Shown: positions 54,772 through 62,831 of the stretch, one piece after another
How positions within the stretch are numbered: position 1 is the first letter of the stretch
Layout of the letters: every line of letters starts with the position of its first letter
Source: Enterococcus mediterraneensis
Lineage (GTDB): Bacteria; Bacillota; Bacilli; Lactobacillales; Enterococcaceae
Reading direction: 5' to 3'
NCBI RefSeq assembly: GCF_900604485.1
Contig: NZ_UWOP01000001.1
Span: 191,001-255,000, forward strand
DNA length: 64,000 bases
The notes under the pieces: generated by a model
What the model was told of the DNA's origin: nothing
Database searches by the model: none
What the model saw: only the letters and a program-made list of their open reading frames with translations
Program-made: the position numbers and the translations under genes

Positions 54772-55647
54772 CTATTCTGCTGTTGTCGTGTCTAGCACAG
54801 CAACAGATTTTTTTGATCCTACTTCTAATGTCGCTTCTAGCAATACCATGCCTTCTAGATTGTCTCCGCGTTTTCCAAGAGGTTCATAATGAGGTTGGCG
54901 GCCTTTTAAGAATTTGATAGACAACTGATCTAAATCGAAGAGGACAGCTTTTTCAGAAGGCATGTAGCGGTCAAGTACTACGTTAATAACTCCGTAATTA
55001 GTTTCGATCTTGTTTACTAACAGACCAAAATCGTTTGTCTTTGCTGGATAGAAATACTTATCTTTATATAAGCTATCTAGCTCTTCTTTGATATCAGCAT
55101 TAACGAAGAGATAAAGATTTTCACCTTCAAAACCTTGGTTCCAAAGTTTTCTAGCTAATTCTTTGATCGCTGTTTCAGAAACTGGTTCTTGCACTAGATT
55201 TTCAGAGTCAGCAAACTCAATTAAGCCCGACATTTTACGTGGTTTTCCGTCTGATCCATCGTTTTTTGTGGAAGTCAAAAGCGCTTTTTCAAGGTCTGCT
55301 TTGACTTCAATCAAGCGATCATTAATTTCAGAAGCGAATAGATCACCGACTTTTTCAGTAGCTTGCGCTGTACCAGAAACTTTGACTGTCTTAGATAGAA
55401 TTTGCAATACATTTGAAAGTTCAGCACGATTCGAGTGAACGCCTTCCCCAGCCTCTGCTCCTTCTTGTGCTAAAGACTCACTTGTATCGAGTGTACGCTC
55501 ACGCCATGAGTGAATTTTAGCGCCTGTTTCGCTATTGCCTTTTTTAGATAAAAGTAGAGTTGCAAACGGGGTTTGCTTTGGCGCTACTAGATGAATCTCA
55601 TCACTGAGATAGATATTTTCTTGTGTAGTTAGATTAGTTGTATTCAT
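54772..55647 (-). CDS. Major capsid protein, SU10/DUF5309 type
   Basis: 291-residue HK97-fold protein of the SU10/DUF5309 family (PF17236): the N-terminal TPFATLLLSKKGNSETGAKIHSW, the KVSGTAQATEKVGDLFASEINDRLIEVKADLEKALL spine region, and FYPAKTNDFGLLVNKIETNYGVINVVLDRYMPSEKAVLFDL are typical. No prohead protease gene is nearby and no N-terminal delta domain is seen, so the shell probably matures without cleavage. Follows the scaffold gene by 17 bases. Confidence 0.88.
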   Translation of the reverse strand: MNTTNLTTQENIYLSDEIHLVAPKQTPFATLLLSKKGNSETGAKIHSWRERTLDTSESLAQEGAEAGEGVHSNRAELSNVLQILSKTVKVSGTAQATEKVGDLFASEINDRLIEVKADLEKALLTSTKNDGSDGKPRKMSGLIEFADSENLVQEPVSETAIKELARKLWNQGFEGENLYLFVNADIKEELDSLYKDKYFYPAKTNDFGLLVNKIETNYGVINVVLDRYMPSEKAVLFDLDQLSIKFLKGRQPHYEPLGKRGDNLEGMVLLEATLEVGSKKSVAVLDTTTAE

Positions 55648-55664
55648 TTTATGTATGTCTCCTT

Positions 55665-56162
55665 TTATTGATTGATCTTAGTTCTCAACATGCTTAATAC
55701 GTCTCTATTTTTAACAGCTTGAGAGTATTGACTTGCGCTATTGTGATCTGAGGGTTTGTATGAGTTATTTAATTTTCGCTTGTTGACAAGCTCTTTTAAT
55801 TTGTTGACTTGCTCAATCAATTCAGCTTCATTAGTTGCATGAATCAGTGGTGCAAAATCTTCTAAACCCTCTGATTTAAGCTCTAATTCAACTTGACGAT
55901 CAAACAGCGCTTGTTCACGCGCTGAGAATTCAGCTTCACGATCTGTTGCTGGATCGTCTGTTACTTGATCTTCATCGACTATTTCAGTTTCTTGCGCTGA
56001 CGTTTTAGCTTGTACAAGCTGTTGAACTTGCTCCTGTAGCTGTTTTACTTGTTCTTCCAGTGAGGCTTCTGTTTGCTCTTCAACATCTTCAACCGTCTCA
56101 GTATTATCGACTGTTTCAGTTTCTTCGTTTTCGTCTTCAATTTCTTTGATATCTTTTTTCAT
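55665..56162 (-). CDS. Probable scaffolding protein
   Basis: 165 residues, very acidic N-terminus (EIEDENEETETVDNTETV), a central coiled-coil (EEQVKQLQEQVQQLVQA), and a C-terminal helical, basic tail (KRKLNNSYKP...). This layout and position directly before the capsid gene are typical of phage scaffold proteins, such as the DUF4355 type. Scaffold length can set the size of the head. Confidence 0.75.
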   Translation of the reverse strand: MKKDIKEIEDENEETETVDNTETVEDVEEQTEASLEEQVKQLQEQVQQLVQAKTSAQETEIVDEDQVTDDPATDREAEFSAREQALFDRQVELELKSEGLEDFAPLIHATNEAELIEQVNKLKELVNKRKLNNSYKPSDHNSASQYSQAVKNRDVLSMLRTKINQ

Positions 56163-56527
56163 ATATTTTCAGCTCCTTTTCAAAATCGTTTTCATTTTTG
56201 TTCATAAACAAAGAAGCTCTTCCAGCAGAAAAGAGCTTCTTTGAGTAAATGGAAGGACAAAAGAGCCGTCCTCAAACGGTATCTTTTGTGTGCTATCAGT
56301 AAGTAAATAGCACGAGTTTTAAGAGAAAATCATATTAAGCGAGTACGATTTCCAAAAATAAAATATGAGAGAGAGAAAGCCCTCACATCTATATTATAAA
56401 TATAACATACATTTCCATACCTGTCAAAAAAAGAACTTTTGTTCATTATCCATTAAACAGCTCTATATAAGTATTTAAAAATAAAAAAATTAAAAAAATA
56501 GTTGCATTTAAATAACGATAAAACGTG
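56163..56527. other. Gene-free spacer between replication and head genes
   Basis: Three hairpins in tandem: AAGAAGCTCTT/AAGAGCTTCTT (56211-56241), AGGAC/GTCCT near 56252-56270, and GTGCTAT/ATAGCAC (56291-56314). The first can terminate minus-strand transcription from rep. The rest is AT-rich with a possible plus-strand TGTTATAAT at 56527-56534. Confidence 0.55.
56211..56241 (-). terminator. Terminator-like hairpin between rep and scaffold
   Basis: 11-bp perfect stem AAGAAGCTCTT / AAGAGCTTCTT followed by TGTTT on the minus strand. It would separate early replication from late head genes, or act as a site for antitermination. Confidence 0.6.
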
Positions 56528-57412
56528 TTATAATACCTTATCGGATTCTACAAAAAACTTGTAACTTAAATCGATCGCTGGTAGCTGTTTGCTTTGCTTT
56601 TGCAATCTTTCTGCTGTCACACGGTCTCTAACACCGTTGAGAAAATATGTTGCTGGTGCAATGATCTGCTTATTTTTCATTGATTCGATCTGGGCTGTAA
56701 TGATTTCTTGTGATGGTTTAAGAGCTGTCTTATCTAACTCAAAGATGATTTTATAAATATCAGTCACAGAAAATACTTTAAACGTGTCTAAAAATTTGAA
56801 AAATGGTGATTCGTGTACACGCGTTTTATTCTCTTCTTCTCTTTTATCTCTTGGTTTTACTAGATTAGTATTACTAGCGTCCAAATCTTGCGCTACTATG
56901 TCCAAATTTTGATCTACTTTGCCAAAAAAAAGTGGTTCATTTTCTGAACTACTATCGTCAACTAGTTCAATATTTGAGATACCTTTATTTTCAACTGGTT
57001 CAGATTTTGCACTACCTTTTTCAGCCGTTTTATTTTCTGAACTATCTTTATCCTCGTATTTGTCGTCATCTGTTAAAACTGGATGATGCAAATATAGATG
57101 ATTCGCTCGTCCTTTACCTCTTTTCTCTTCTTCTAGCAAGTTAGCAGCAACCAGCTCACTTTTGACTTTCAAAGCTGTATTTTTTGATACCCCTAGCTCC
57201 TCAGCTAGTTCTGAAACAGAAAAGATAAAATAAATCTCACCTTCTTTATTTGTCCAAACGTTTTTTTGAGATACGTTTAAACGATCTTTGAGTAAAGCAT
57301 ATGCAACTTTCGCATCGTTGCTGAGAGATTTATATAGACTGCTTTTAAATAAAAATTTTGGTAACTGAAAGTACTTTACTTTTTCTTCTATGTCGTTTTT
57401 TGAGTATCTCAT
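56528..57412 (-). CDS. RepA_N-family replication initiator
   Basis: 294 residues. The N-terminal RepA_N domain (PF06970) reads FQLPKFLFKSSLYKSLSNDAKVAYALLKDRLNVSQKN and contains a winged-helix (FSVSELAEELGVSKNTALKVKSELVAANLLEEEKRG). A variable, Ser/Glu-rich middle (~115-195) and a conserved C-terminal half follow. The family starts theta replication of enterococcal and staphylococcal plasmids, with the origin inside the middle of the gene. Near-repeats in the DNA there (TTTTCTGAACTA at 56940 and 57033; CAACTNGTTCA at 56959 and 56992) fit iterons. AGAGGAG supports the ATG. Confidence 0.88.
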   Translation of the reverse strand: MRYSKNDIEEKVKYFQLPKFLFKSSLYKSLSNDAKVAYALLKDRLNVSQKNVWTNKEGEIYFIFSVSELAEELGVSKNTALKVKSELVAANLLEEEKRGKGRANHLYLHHPVLTDDDKYEDKDSSENKTAEKGSAKSEPVENKGISNIELVDDSSSENEPLFFGKVDQNLDIVAQDLDASNTNLVKPRDKREEENKTRVHESPFFKFLDTFKVFSVTDIYKIIFELDKTALKPSQEIITAQIESMKNKQIIAPATYFLNGVRDRVTAERLQKQSKQLPAIDLSYKFFVESDKVL

Positions 57413-57427
57413 CTCGAATCGCTCCTC

Positions 57428-57522
57428 TTGATTTTTTATTGAGCGATGATAAAATGTATTTGTAGATTACAGTTTTATCATCATCAACCGCCGAATAGCC
57501 CCAACTATTCGGCGGTCTTTTT
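57428..57522 (+). ncRNA. Probable countertranscribed RNA against the rep leader
   Basis: Promoter TTGATT (57428-57433), 16 bases, TGATAAAAT (-10 TAAAAT 57450-57455), expected start near 57462. An intrinsic terminator ends the transcript: perfect 12-bp stem ACCGCCGAATAG / CTATTCGGCGGT with loop CCCCAA (57486-57515) and TTTTTT at 57517-57522. No plus-strand gene is upstream, so the terminator must serve this ~60-nt RNA, antisense to the 5' leader of rep. The complementary leader loop TTGGGG contains a YUNR (UUGG) kissing motif. Confidence 0.65.
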
Positions 57523-57591
57523 TATATAATTTTCTCGTCCCACACGTCTTTTGGAATACATTTGCTTTTTTATAACAGTTTTTGCTTTGGA

Positions 57592-57846
57592 CTAAACCCG
57601 ATGACTACGCATGAACTCATCGCAATCGTCTTTTGATATTCGTAGCATGCCATCAACCATGATAACTTTTAGACCGTTTTTGATGTATTTATTCATCAAA
57701 GTCAGATAACCGACATTCAGATATTCTTGTGCTTGCGTTTTCGTCATATAGAATGGCAGTTCTTCGCGCTTCTGATAAAGTTTTATACCTTCATTTACCG
57801 CTTCTCGAATTTCTTCTGAAATTTTAAAAGCTATTTCTTCATTCAT
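57592..57846 (-). CDS. Excisionase-like DNA-binding protein
   Basis: 84 residues with a helix-turn-helix of the MerR/excisionase kind: FYMTKTQAQEYLNVGYLTLMNKYIKNGLKVIMVDGMLRISKDDCDEFMRSHRV. It is divergent from the CI-like repressor with a 161-base shared control region, the arrangement of alpA/xis-type activators in PICIs. AAGGAG before the ATG. Confidence 0.75.
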   Translation of the reverse strand: MNEEIAFKISEEIREAVNEGIKLYQKREELPFYMTKTQAQEYLNVGYLTLMNKYIKNGLKVIMVDGMLRISKDDCDEFMRSHRV

Positions 57847-58007
57847 TAGATAAGCTCCTTCTTCCTTTTATCATTACAATTATTTATAGAAATAACTATA
57901 AATATCTGTTAAAAACAATATAAAACAAAAGAAAATAAAAATCAATAGTTTTTCTGGTATTTTCTATAATTATTTATTATAATATATAGTAGGAGGTGGA
58001 ATATACT
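57847..58007. promoter_or_regulatory. Divergent control region of Xis and repressor
   Basis: Contains the palindrome TTTATAG-AAATAA-CTATAAA (57883-57902), a probable repressor operator, and a TATAAT at 57978-57983 serving the repressor gene. It is the lysogenic switch of the island. Confidence 0.6.
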
Positions 58008-58661
58008 TTGAACAAGCAAAAAAAGAAAGTGCCTGATAAAAAAAATCTTGAAGTCGCTCAACGAATTAAGATGATCAGAAAAGAAACTGGATTAAGTGCT
58101 AAAGATTTCGCCAAAAAAATTGATGAAACTGCAAGTTATGGTGCTGTCAGCAATTGGGAAAATGGCTATAACCTTCCAAATAACAGGCGTCTAAAGCGTA
58201 TTGCTGAAATTGGTGGAGTATCAATTGAATATCTGCTAAATGGTACAAGCGAAGAAGATTATATTGAGCAAGCAAGACAAATAAATGATGATCAATTTAA
58301 CGCAATATTAAACTCGTCTATCGAGAACAGCCAACTAATAAAAGTTGCTCGAAACTTTCAACGATCTGCTGAGCTCGCTCAGTTGGAAGAATTTTTTGCG
58401 ATTGATGATGATCTCGTGAAGATAATCAATTATCTTGATGATCTTTTCTATCAAAAGAAAGATTATGATTATACAGAAAAATATCTCGAATTTGTTGAAA
58501 CTATTGTCACCTTATTGCAACAAGCTGGTGAGATATCTGAGTTTCGTAACACCGAGGTACTTGATTTTGAGAACAAAAAATATCAAGAAAAGTTTCCTAA
58601 AATTGTATTTGAGGTTATAGAAGAACTTTTTGAGGAAAAAGAAGAAGAAGATCAAGATTGA
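58008..58661 (+). CDS. CI-like XRE repressor
   Basis: 217 residues: N-terminal helix-turn-helix (IKMIRKETGLSAKDFAKKIDETASYGAVSNWENGYNLPNNRRLKRIAEI) and a C-terminal acidic helical domain without a LexA-like Ser/Lys protease. It therefore lacks RecA-driven self-cleavage, as expected for a satellite that is derepressed by a helper protein (like SaPI Stl). Start is TTG 58008, AGGAGGTGG eight bases upstream; GTG 57996 overlaps that site. Confidence 0.85.
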   Translation: MNKQKKKVPDKKNLEVAQRIKMIRKETGLSAKDFAKKIDETASYGAVSNWENGYNLPNNRRLKRIAEIGGVSIEYLLNGTSEEDYIEQARQINDDQFNAILNSSIENSQLIKVARNFQRSAELAQLEEFFAIDDDLVKIINYLDDLFYQKKDYDYTEKYLEFVETIVTLLQQAGEISEFRNTEVLDFENKKYQEKFPKIVFEVIEELFEEKEEEDQD

Positions 58662-58817
58662 CAAATAAAAGTAGCTTCTTTTTTTAAACACAAGGATAAA
58701 CAAATAAAAGTTTCTTATATTTTTTACCCCTTAAGTTAAACAAATAAATGAATTGTAACTATAATTCACTCTCCCTCTTTCTCGTCCCACACACGCGATG
58801 AAAAGGAGATAAAAACA

Positions 58818-59975
58818 ATGGCAAAAGCATACAAATATGAAAAAAATGGTCAAACTTTCTGGCGAAAAAAAGGATATTTAGGTACTAATCCCCTGACTGG
58901 AGAGCAGAAAAACTTTAATCGAGGTGGCTTCAAAACGTCACGAGAAGCTGAACAAGCCTATTTAGACGCTAAACAGAATTTCATCAAGACTCGCGGAACT
59001 AATCTAAGAGGGACTACTTTTAGAGAAGTTTATGAGTTGTGGATCGAAACTGTTTACAAACACAAGGTAAGATCAGCTACACTTCTTTCGACAAAATCAA
59101 AATTCAAGAATCATATTCTTCCTAAGCTCGGCGATAAATTAATCGATAAGATCACCGTTGATGATATTCAAGACTTTGCGAACTACATTTATTATGACGC
59201 TAAGCACTCACAAGCTCGACTATTTTTGAACTACGTTAGCAATGTATTCGAATTTGCTCGAAAACGTAAGCTTGTGCAAAGTGATCCTGTTTTATTAATC
59301 GAAAAAATGAGAACTATAAGAAGCGAAAATGAAGGATCAAAAGAAAAGGAAACATATTTGTCCCCTAGTGATTTGAAGATTTTTTTGGAGGATTTGAAGT
59401 ACAATTGTAAATTCAACATTCGCGTTTTATTTTATTTGATTTTTGTAACTGGTATTCGAAATGGCGAAGCTATTGCTTTACAATGGAAAGACGTTGATTT
59501 TGAAAATAAAGTCCTACACGTCCGACACTCACGAACACGCGATGAAAACGGACATGACACGATCGGACTTACAAAAAACGGAAAGTCTCGGACTATTCCT
59601 TTATCGTCTACTGCTATCAGTCTTTTGGAAAAGTTACAGTATTTTAATAAACTGCAATTTAATCGAAAAAACTACGATCAGTTTAGAGATGACCTCGTTT
59701 TTCCATCGGATAAAGGTAAAATGTTACATCCATCGACTGTATATCTTCGACTAAAAAAGATCGAAAAAAGAACAGGATTGAAAGATTTACATCCTCATAA
59801 AATACGACATACCTTTACAACGTATTCGATTTCTCTAACTCAGAATGTAAAAGAAGTCAGCGAAATGCTAGGACACTCCGATGTAGCGTTCACATTAAAT
59901 GTCTATGCTGGGACTTCGAGTGAAGCAAAAGAAAGAATAGTTAACGAATTAGATAACATCATCCCAAAAATTTAA
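58818..59975 (+). CDS. int: Tyrosine site-specific integrase
   Basis: 385 residues, Tn916/phage-Int type. N-terminal arm-binding domain (KAYKYEKNGQTFWRKKGYLG), core-binding SAM-like domain (~60-165), and catalytic domain with Arg in VTGIRNGEAIAL, the HKIRHTF box, LGHSDVAFT and the nucleophile Tyr in NVYAG. AAGGAG precedes the ATG. It lies at the right end, 227 bases before attR. Confidence 0.95.
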   Translation: MAKAYKYEKNGQTFWRKKGYLGTNPLTGEQKNFNRGGFKTSREAEQAYLDAKQNFIKTRGTNLRGTTFREVYELWIETVYKHKVRSATLLSTKSKFKNHILPKLGDKLIDKITVDDIQDFANYIYYDAKHSQARLFLNYVSNVFEFARKRKLVQSDPVLLIEKMRTIRSENEGSKEKETYLSPSDLKIFLEDLKYNCKFNIRVLFYLIFVTGIRNGEAIALQWKDVDFENKVLHVRHSRTRDENGHDTIGLTKNGKSRTIPLSSTAISLLEKLQYFNKLQFNRKNYDQFRDDLVFPSDKGKMLHPSTVYLRLKKIEKRTGLKDLHPHKIRHTFTTYSISLTQNVKEVSEMLGHSDVAFTLNVYAGTSSEAKERIVNELDNIIPKI

Positions 59976-59993
59976 TTTGTAAAATAGAGCTCT

Positions 59994-60032
59994 AAACCAG
60001 TTTAGATTTTTGGATCGACCAGTTTAGATTTT
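59994..60032 (+). repeat. Integrase arm-type sites, right end
   Basis: AAACCAGTTTAGATTTT at 59994 and GACCAGTTTAGATTTT at 60017, spaced 23 bases, just after the integrase gene. The shared CCAGTTTAGA is also at the left end. Confidence 0.6.
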
Positions 60033-60115
60033 GAATCGAAAAGCTAAAAAATAAGCAAAAATAGATAGAAAATATACATTTTATTCTAATAATATTCAAA
60101 GATAAAAAAACAAAA

Positions 60116-60149
60116 GAAACGCCTAAAAACGTTGATTTAAAGGCGTTTC
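60116..60149. terminator. Right-end terminator
   Basis: GAAACGCCT / AGGCGTTTC with an A-rich left flank (T-rich on the minus strand, TTTTGTTTTTTT). It can stop transcription from the SuhB-like operon entering the island, and that of int. Confidence 0.7.
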
Positions 60150-60202
60150 TGATGTATTTTTGAATTGAACTAAAAATTAAAAAGATTCTTATTATACAAT
60201 TG

Positions 60203-60218
60203 GTGAAAAGTTTTCATT
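60203..60218 (+). repeat. attR
   Basis: Second copy of GTGAAAAGTTTTCATT, 38 bases from the end of the SuhB-like gene and 227 bases after the integrase gene. Confidence 0.85.
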
Positions 60219-60255
60219 CTATTGAAAAAAACTGGTATCTTTACTTTTTCTTTCA

Positions 60256-61029
60256 TTATATGGCAGTATTTGCAATGATCGCTCTCATTTCGTCATAAGC
60301 AGTCGGTGTCCCGGCAATAAATAATTCTCTGCCGTCCAATTTCAGTGGTTCGCCGTCAAGTGCTGAAAATTTCATTCCTAAAGCGTCCAGCAAGACACAT
60401 CCCGGTGCATAATCCCATGGAGCCAAATTAGAGATATAGCCGTTACGATGTCCTAAGATGATCCCGATCAGCTCTTTACCGGCACAACCAGTCATTCTCA
60501 CGCCCATTGCATGATCTCCGATTTTCTGACAATTGTAGGCGTTCTTTTTGTACAAGCTGGTGTTCATGCCGACTAAGCCTTCCCGCATCCCGAGATCTTT
60601 TGGAGCCTTGATCTGCTGTTCATTGCGAAAGACACCGACTTTTTTTCCGCCCCACAAAAATTCATCTTTCATGACATCATAGACAAATCCCAATTGAGGC
60701 ACTCCATCTTCATAAACTGCCATCATAATACAGAAATTTTCATGTTCTAAAACAAAATTCATGGTGCCATCGATCGGATCAATGATAAAAACTCTTCCGG
60801 ATAGATCCGTCAAATGATCCCGCCCATTTTCTTCTCCCATGATTTTCGCATTTGGATCATAGTTCAAGATTTGCCGAGTCAAGTATTCTTGGGTCTGTTT
60901 GTCCAAACTCGTTACCAGATCTTTGCGGCTGGATTTGGTTTCCACTTGCAGATCCTCGTCGAAACTTTCTTTGATCTGCTCTGCAGCGGTATATATCCAG
61001 CTTTTTATATGAGTAATCATTTGATCCAT
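60256..61029 (-). CDS. SuhB/inositol monophosphatase family protein
   Basis: 257-residue lithium-sensitive type phosphatase. Metal motifs: GEENG (KIMGEENGRDHL), the signature IDPIDGTMNFV, and WDYAPGCVLLDALG. Substrate may be inositol-1-phosphate or another sugar phosphate (e.g. in the fructose bisphosphatase superfamily). It lies eight bases after the UPF0223 gene. Confidence 0.9.
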   Translation of the reverse strand: MDQMITHIKSWIYTAAEQIKESFDEDLQVETKSSRKDLVTSLDKQTQEYLTRQILNYDPNAKIMGEENGRDHLTDLSGRVFIIDPIDGTMNFVLEHENFCIMMAVYEDGVPQLGFVYDVMKDEFLWGGKKVGVFRNEQQIKAPKDLGMREGLVGMNTSLYKKNAYNCQKIGDHAMGVRMTGCAGKELIGIILGHRNGYISNLAPWDYAPGCVLLDALGMKFSALDGEPLKLDGRELFIAGTPTAYDEMRAIIANTAI

Positions 61030-61036
61030 GATAAAA

Positions 61037-61312
61037 TCAACCTTTCATTTTTAATCGTCCTTTTGGATTTTTCTTGGCTTCTTGGAGGGTGTGGTATAAC
61101 GAATAACCGGAGATTTTCTCAAATTCCCGTCCAAGACGTCGTTCTTCTCCCAGACTTTTCACGACAGTCTTGAATTTTTGATAAGTTCGTAAAAATTCTT
61201 CTGCTTTGATATTGGTCTCATTCGCCTGCTCCAATTTTTCCCACATATCCATTACGATCACCATCTCGTCTGTCGTCCAATCCAGATCAAGGGGATACTG
61301 ATAATCACGCAT
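61037..61312 (-). CDS. UPF0223 family protein
   Basis: 91 residues; MRDYQYPLDLDWTTDEMVIVMDMWEKLEQA is the UPF0223 (YktA) signature. Function unknown. Conserved between pdh genes and the SuhB-like gene in Enterococcus and Bacillus. Confidence 0.9.
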   Translation of the reverse strand: MRDYQYPLDLDWTTDEMVIVMDMWEKLEQANETNIKAEEFLRTYQKFKTVVKSLGEERRLGREFEKISGYSLYHTLQEAKKNPKGRLKMKG

Positions 61313-61374
61313 TCTTTCTCACCTCAAACATTCAATACCTAGTGTAGCATAAACCCTGTAAGAAAATAAACAAA

Positions 61375-61398
61375 AGGAGCAGGTTTTCACCCGCTCCT
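61375..61398 (-). terminator. pdh operon terminator
   Basis: AGGAGCAGG / CCCGCTCCT stem, followed by TTTGTTTATTTT on the minus strand, after pdhD. Confidence 0.85.
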
Positions 61399-61417
61399 AA
61401 TCGATATTCACATGCTG

Positions 61418-62824
61418 TTAAATATGGATTGGTAATCCTAATGCCAATTCTGATGCGTCCATTACGATTTCTCCTAGTGATGGATGTGGGTGGATCGTCA
61501 AGGCGATATCTTCCGCATTCATACCGGATTCGATAGCCAACGCTAATTCAGAGACCATGTCGCTTGCGCCTACACCGGCGATTTGTGCACCGATCAATAC
61601 GTTGTCTTCAACGGTAGTCACTAAACGAATGAAGCCTTCTGTTTTATCTAAGGAAATCGCACGGCCATTTCCTGAGAATGGGAATTTATAAGCTTTTGCT
61701 TCCAAGCCGGCATCTTTCGCTTCCGCGATCGTCATACCAACTGAAGCAAGTTCTGGATCGGTAAAGGCTACAGCCGGCATTGCTTTGTAGTCGACTGCTA
61801 CTTTTTTACCTGAGATCGCTTCAGCAGCGATTTTCGCTTCATAACTTGCTTTGTGAGCTAAAGCCGCACCGGGAACGATATCACCGATTGCATAGATATT
61901 CGGCACATTTGTCCGACCTTGCTTGTCTACTGTGATCAATCCGCGTTCGCCGATTTCAACACCAGCTTGTTCCAAACCAAGATCATTGGTGTTTGGACGA
62001 CGGCCGACTGTTACCATGACATAATCTGCAGTAACAGATTCTTCTTTTCCGTCGATTTCATATTTAACGGTTACGCTGTCGCCATTGTCAACGGCTTCTT
62101 TAGCCATTGCTTTCGTAACGATCGTAACACCTTTTTTCTTGAAGTCTTCTTCAACAATTTTTACCATATCTTTTTCATAAGTAGGTAAAATTTGTGCAGT
62201 TCCTTCAAGGATCGTCACTTCTGCGCCAAGGTTGGCATAAGCACCGCCTAATTCCGCACCGATAACACCGCCACCGATGATCACGAATTTTTTAGGTACT
62301 TCTTTCAATGCCAATCCGCCAGTTGAATCTAAGACGCGTCCGCCGAATTTGAACCCAGGGATTTCGATTGGACGAGATCCTGTAGCAACGATCGCGTTAT
62401 TGAATGAATAGGTTTGTGCAGAATCAGGATGGATCACCCGTAAAGTATGATCGTCTACAAAAAATGCTTCGCCTTCGATCACTTCAACTTTATTTTTTTT
62501 CAATAAGAAACCAACACCGCTAGTCAATTTATTGACAACTGTATTTTGTTTCCAATCTTGTGTTTTCGCAAAATCAAGTTTTACATTTTCGCTGGTCACA
62601 CCGAATACTGTTGAATCTAAAGATTCTTGGTAATGATGTCCGGCCGCGATCAAAGCTTTAGAAGGAATACATCCCACGTTCAAACAAACGCCTCCGATAT
62701 ATTCGCGTTCGATGATTGCTACTTTTTGCCCCATCTCTGCGGCACGGATGGCAGCTACATAGCCGCCAGGTCCCGCACCAATCACAACTGTATCTAATTC
62801 AATCGCAAAATCTCCAACTACCAT
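61418..62824 (-). CDS. pdhD: Dihydrolipoamide dehydrogenase (E3)
   Basis: 468-residue flavoprotein that reoxidises lipoamide in the pyruvate dehydrogenase complex. [17 protein letters not shown], the redox disulfide in [15 protein letters not shown], and the C-terminal [11 protein letters not shown] (catalytic His-Glu) are intact; here the HP motif is kept, in contrast to the reductase at 4095. Follows pdhC by seven bases. Confidence 0.96.
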   Translation of the reverse strand: MVVGDFAIELDTVVIGAGPGGYVAAIRAAEMGQKVAIIEREYIGGVCLNVGCIPSKALIAAGHHYQESLDSTVFGVTSENVKLDFAKTQDWKQNTVVNKLTSGVGFLLKKNKVEVIEGEAFFVDDHTLRVIHPDSAQTYSFNNAIVATGSRPIEIPGFKFGGRVLDSTGGLALKEVPKKFVIIGGGVIGAELGGAYANLGAEVTILEGTAQILPTYEKDMVKIVEEDFKKKGVTIVTKAMAKEAVDNGDSVTVKYEIDGKEESVTADYVMVTVGRRPNTNDLGLEQAGVEIGERGLITVDKQGRTNVPNIYAIGDIVPGAALAHKASYEAKIAAEAISGKKVAVDYKAMPAVAFTDPELASVGMTIAEAKDAGLEAKAYKFPFSGNGRAISLDKTEGFIRLVTTVEDNVLIGAQIAGVGASDMVSELALAIESGMNAEDIALTIHPHPSLGEIVMDASELALGLPIHI

Positions 62825-62831
62825 TTCTTTA

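Larger units (their letters stand above)
45491..60218. mobile_element. Integrated capsid-forming phage-satellite-like island
   Basis: 14.7-kb AT-rich element flanked by the direct repeat GTGAAAAGTTTTCATT, inserted between typA and the SuhB-like gene. It encodes integrase, Xis-like protein, CI-like repressor, RepA_N initiator, scaffold, major capsid, both terminase subunits, portal and two likely connector proteins. There is no tail, lysis or helicase gene. Size and gene set fit phage-inducible chromosomal islands that build their own heads (cf-PICI type, compare EfCIV583 of E. faecalis) more than a full or decayed prophage. The order is colinear with function and nearly every ORF is intact, so it may be active. 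Confidence 0.85.

Noticed and set aside
56502-56534. Possible plus-strand promoter TTGCAT...TGTTATAAT running antisense into rep
   Set aside because: The -35 spacing is 21 bases and no matching terminator is seen; not enough to call a second antisense RNA.
45491-60218. Complete prophage or integrative conjugative element
   Set aside because: No tail, lysis, relaxase or type IV secretion genes; size and gene set fit a satellite better.
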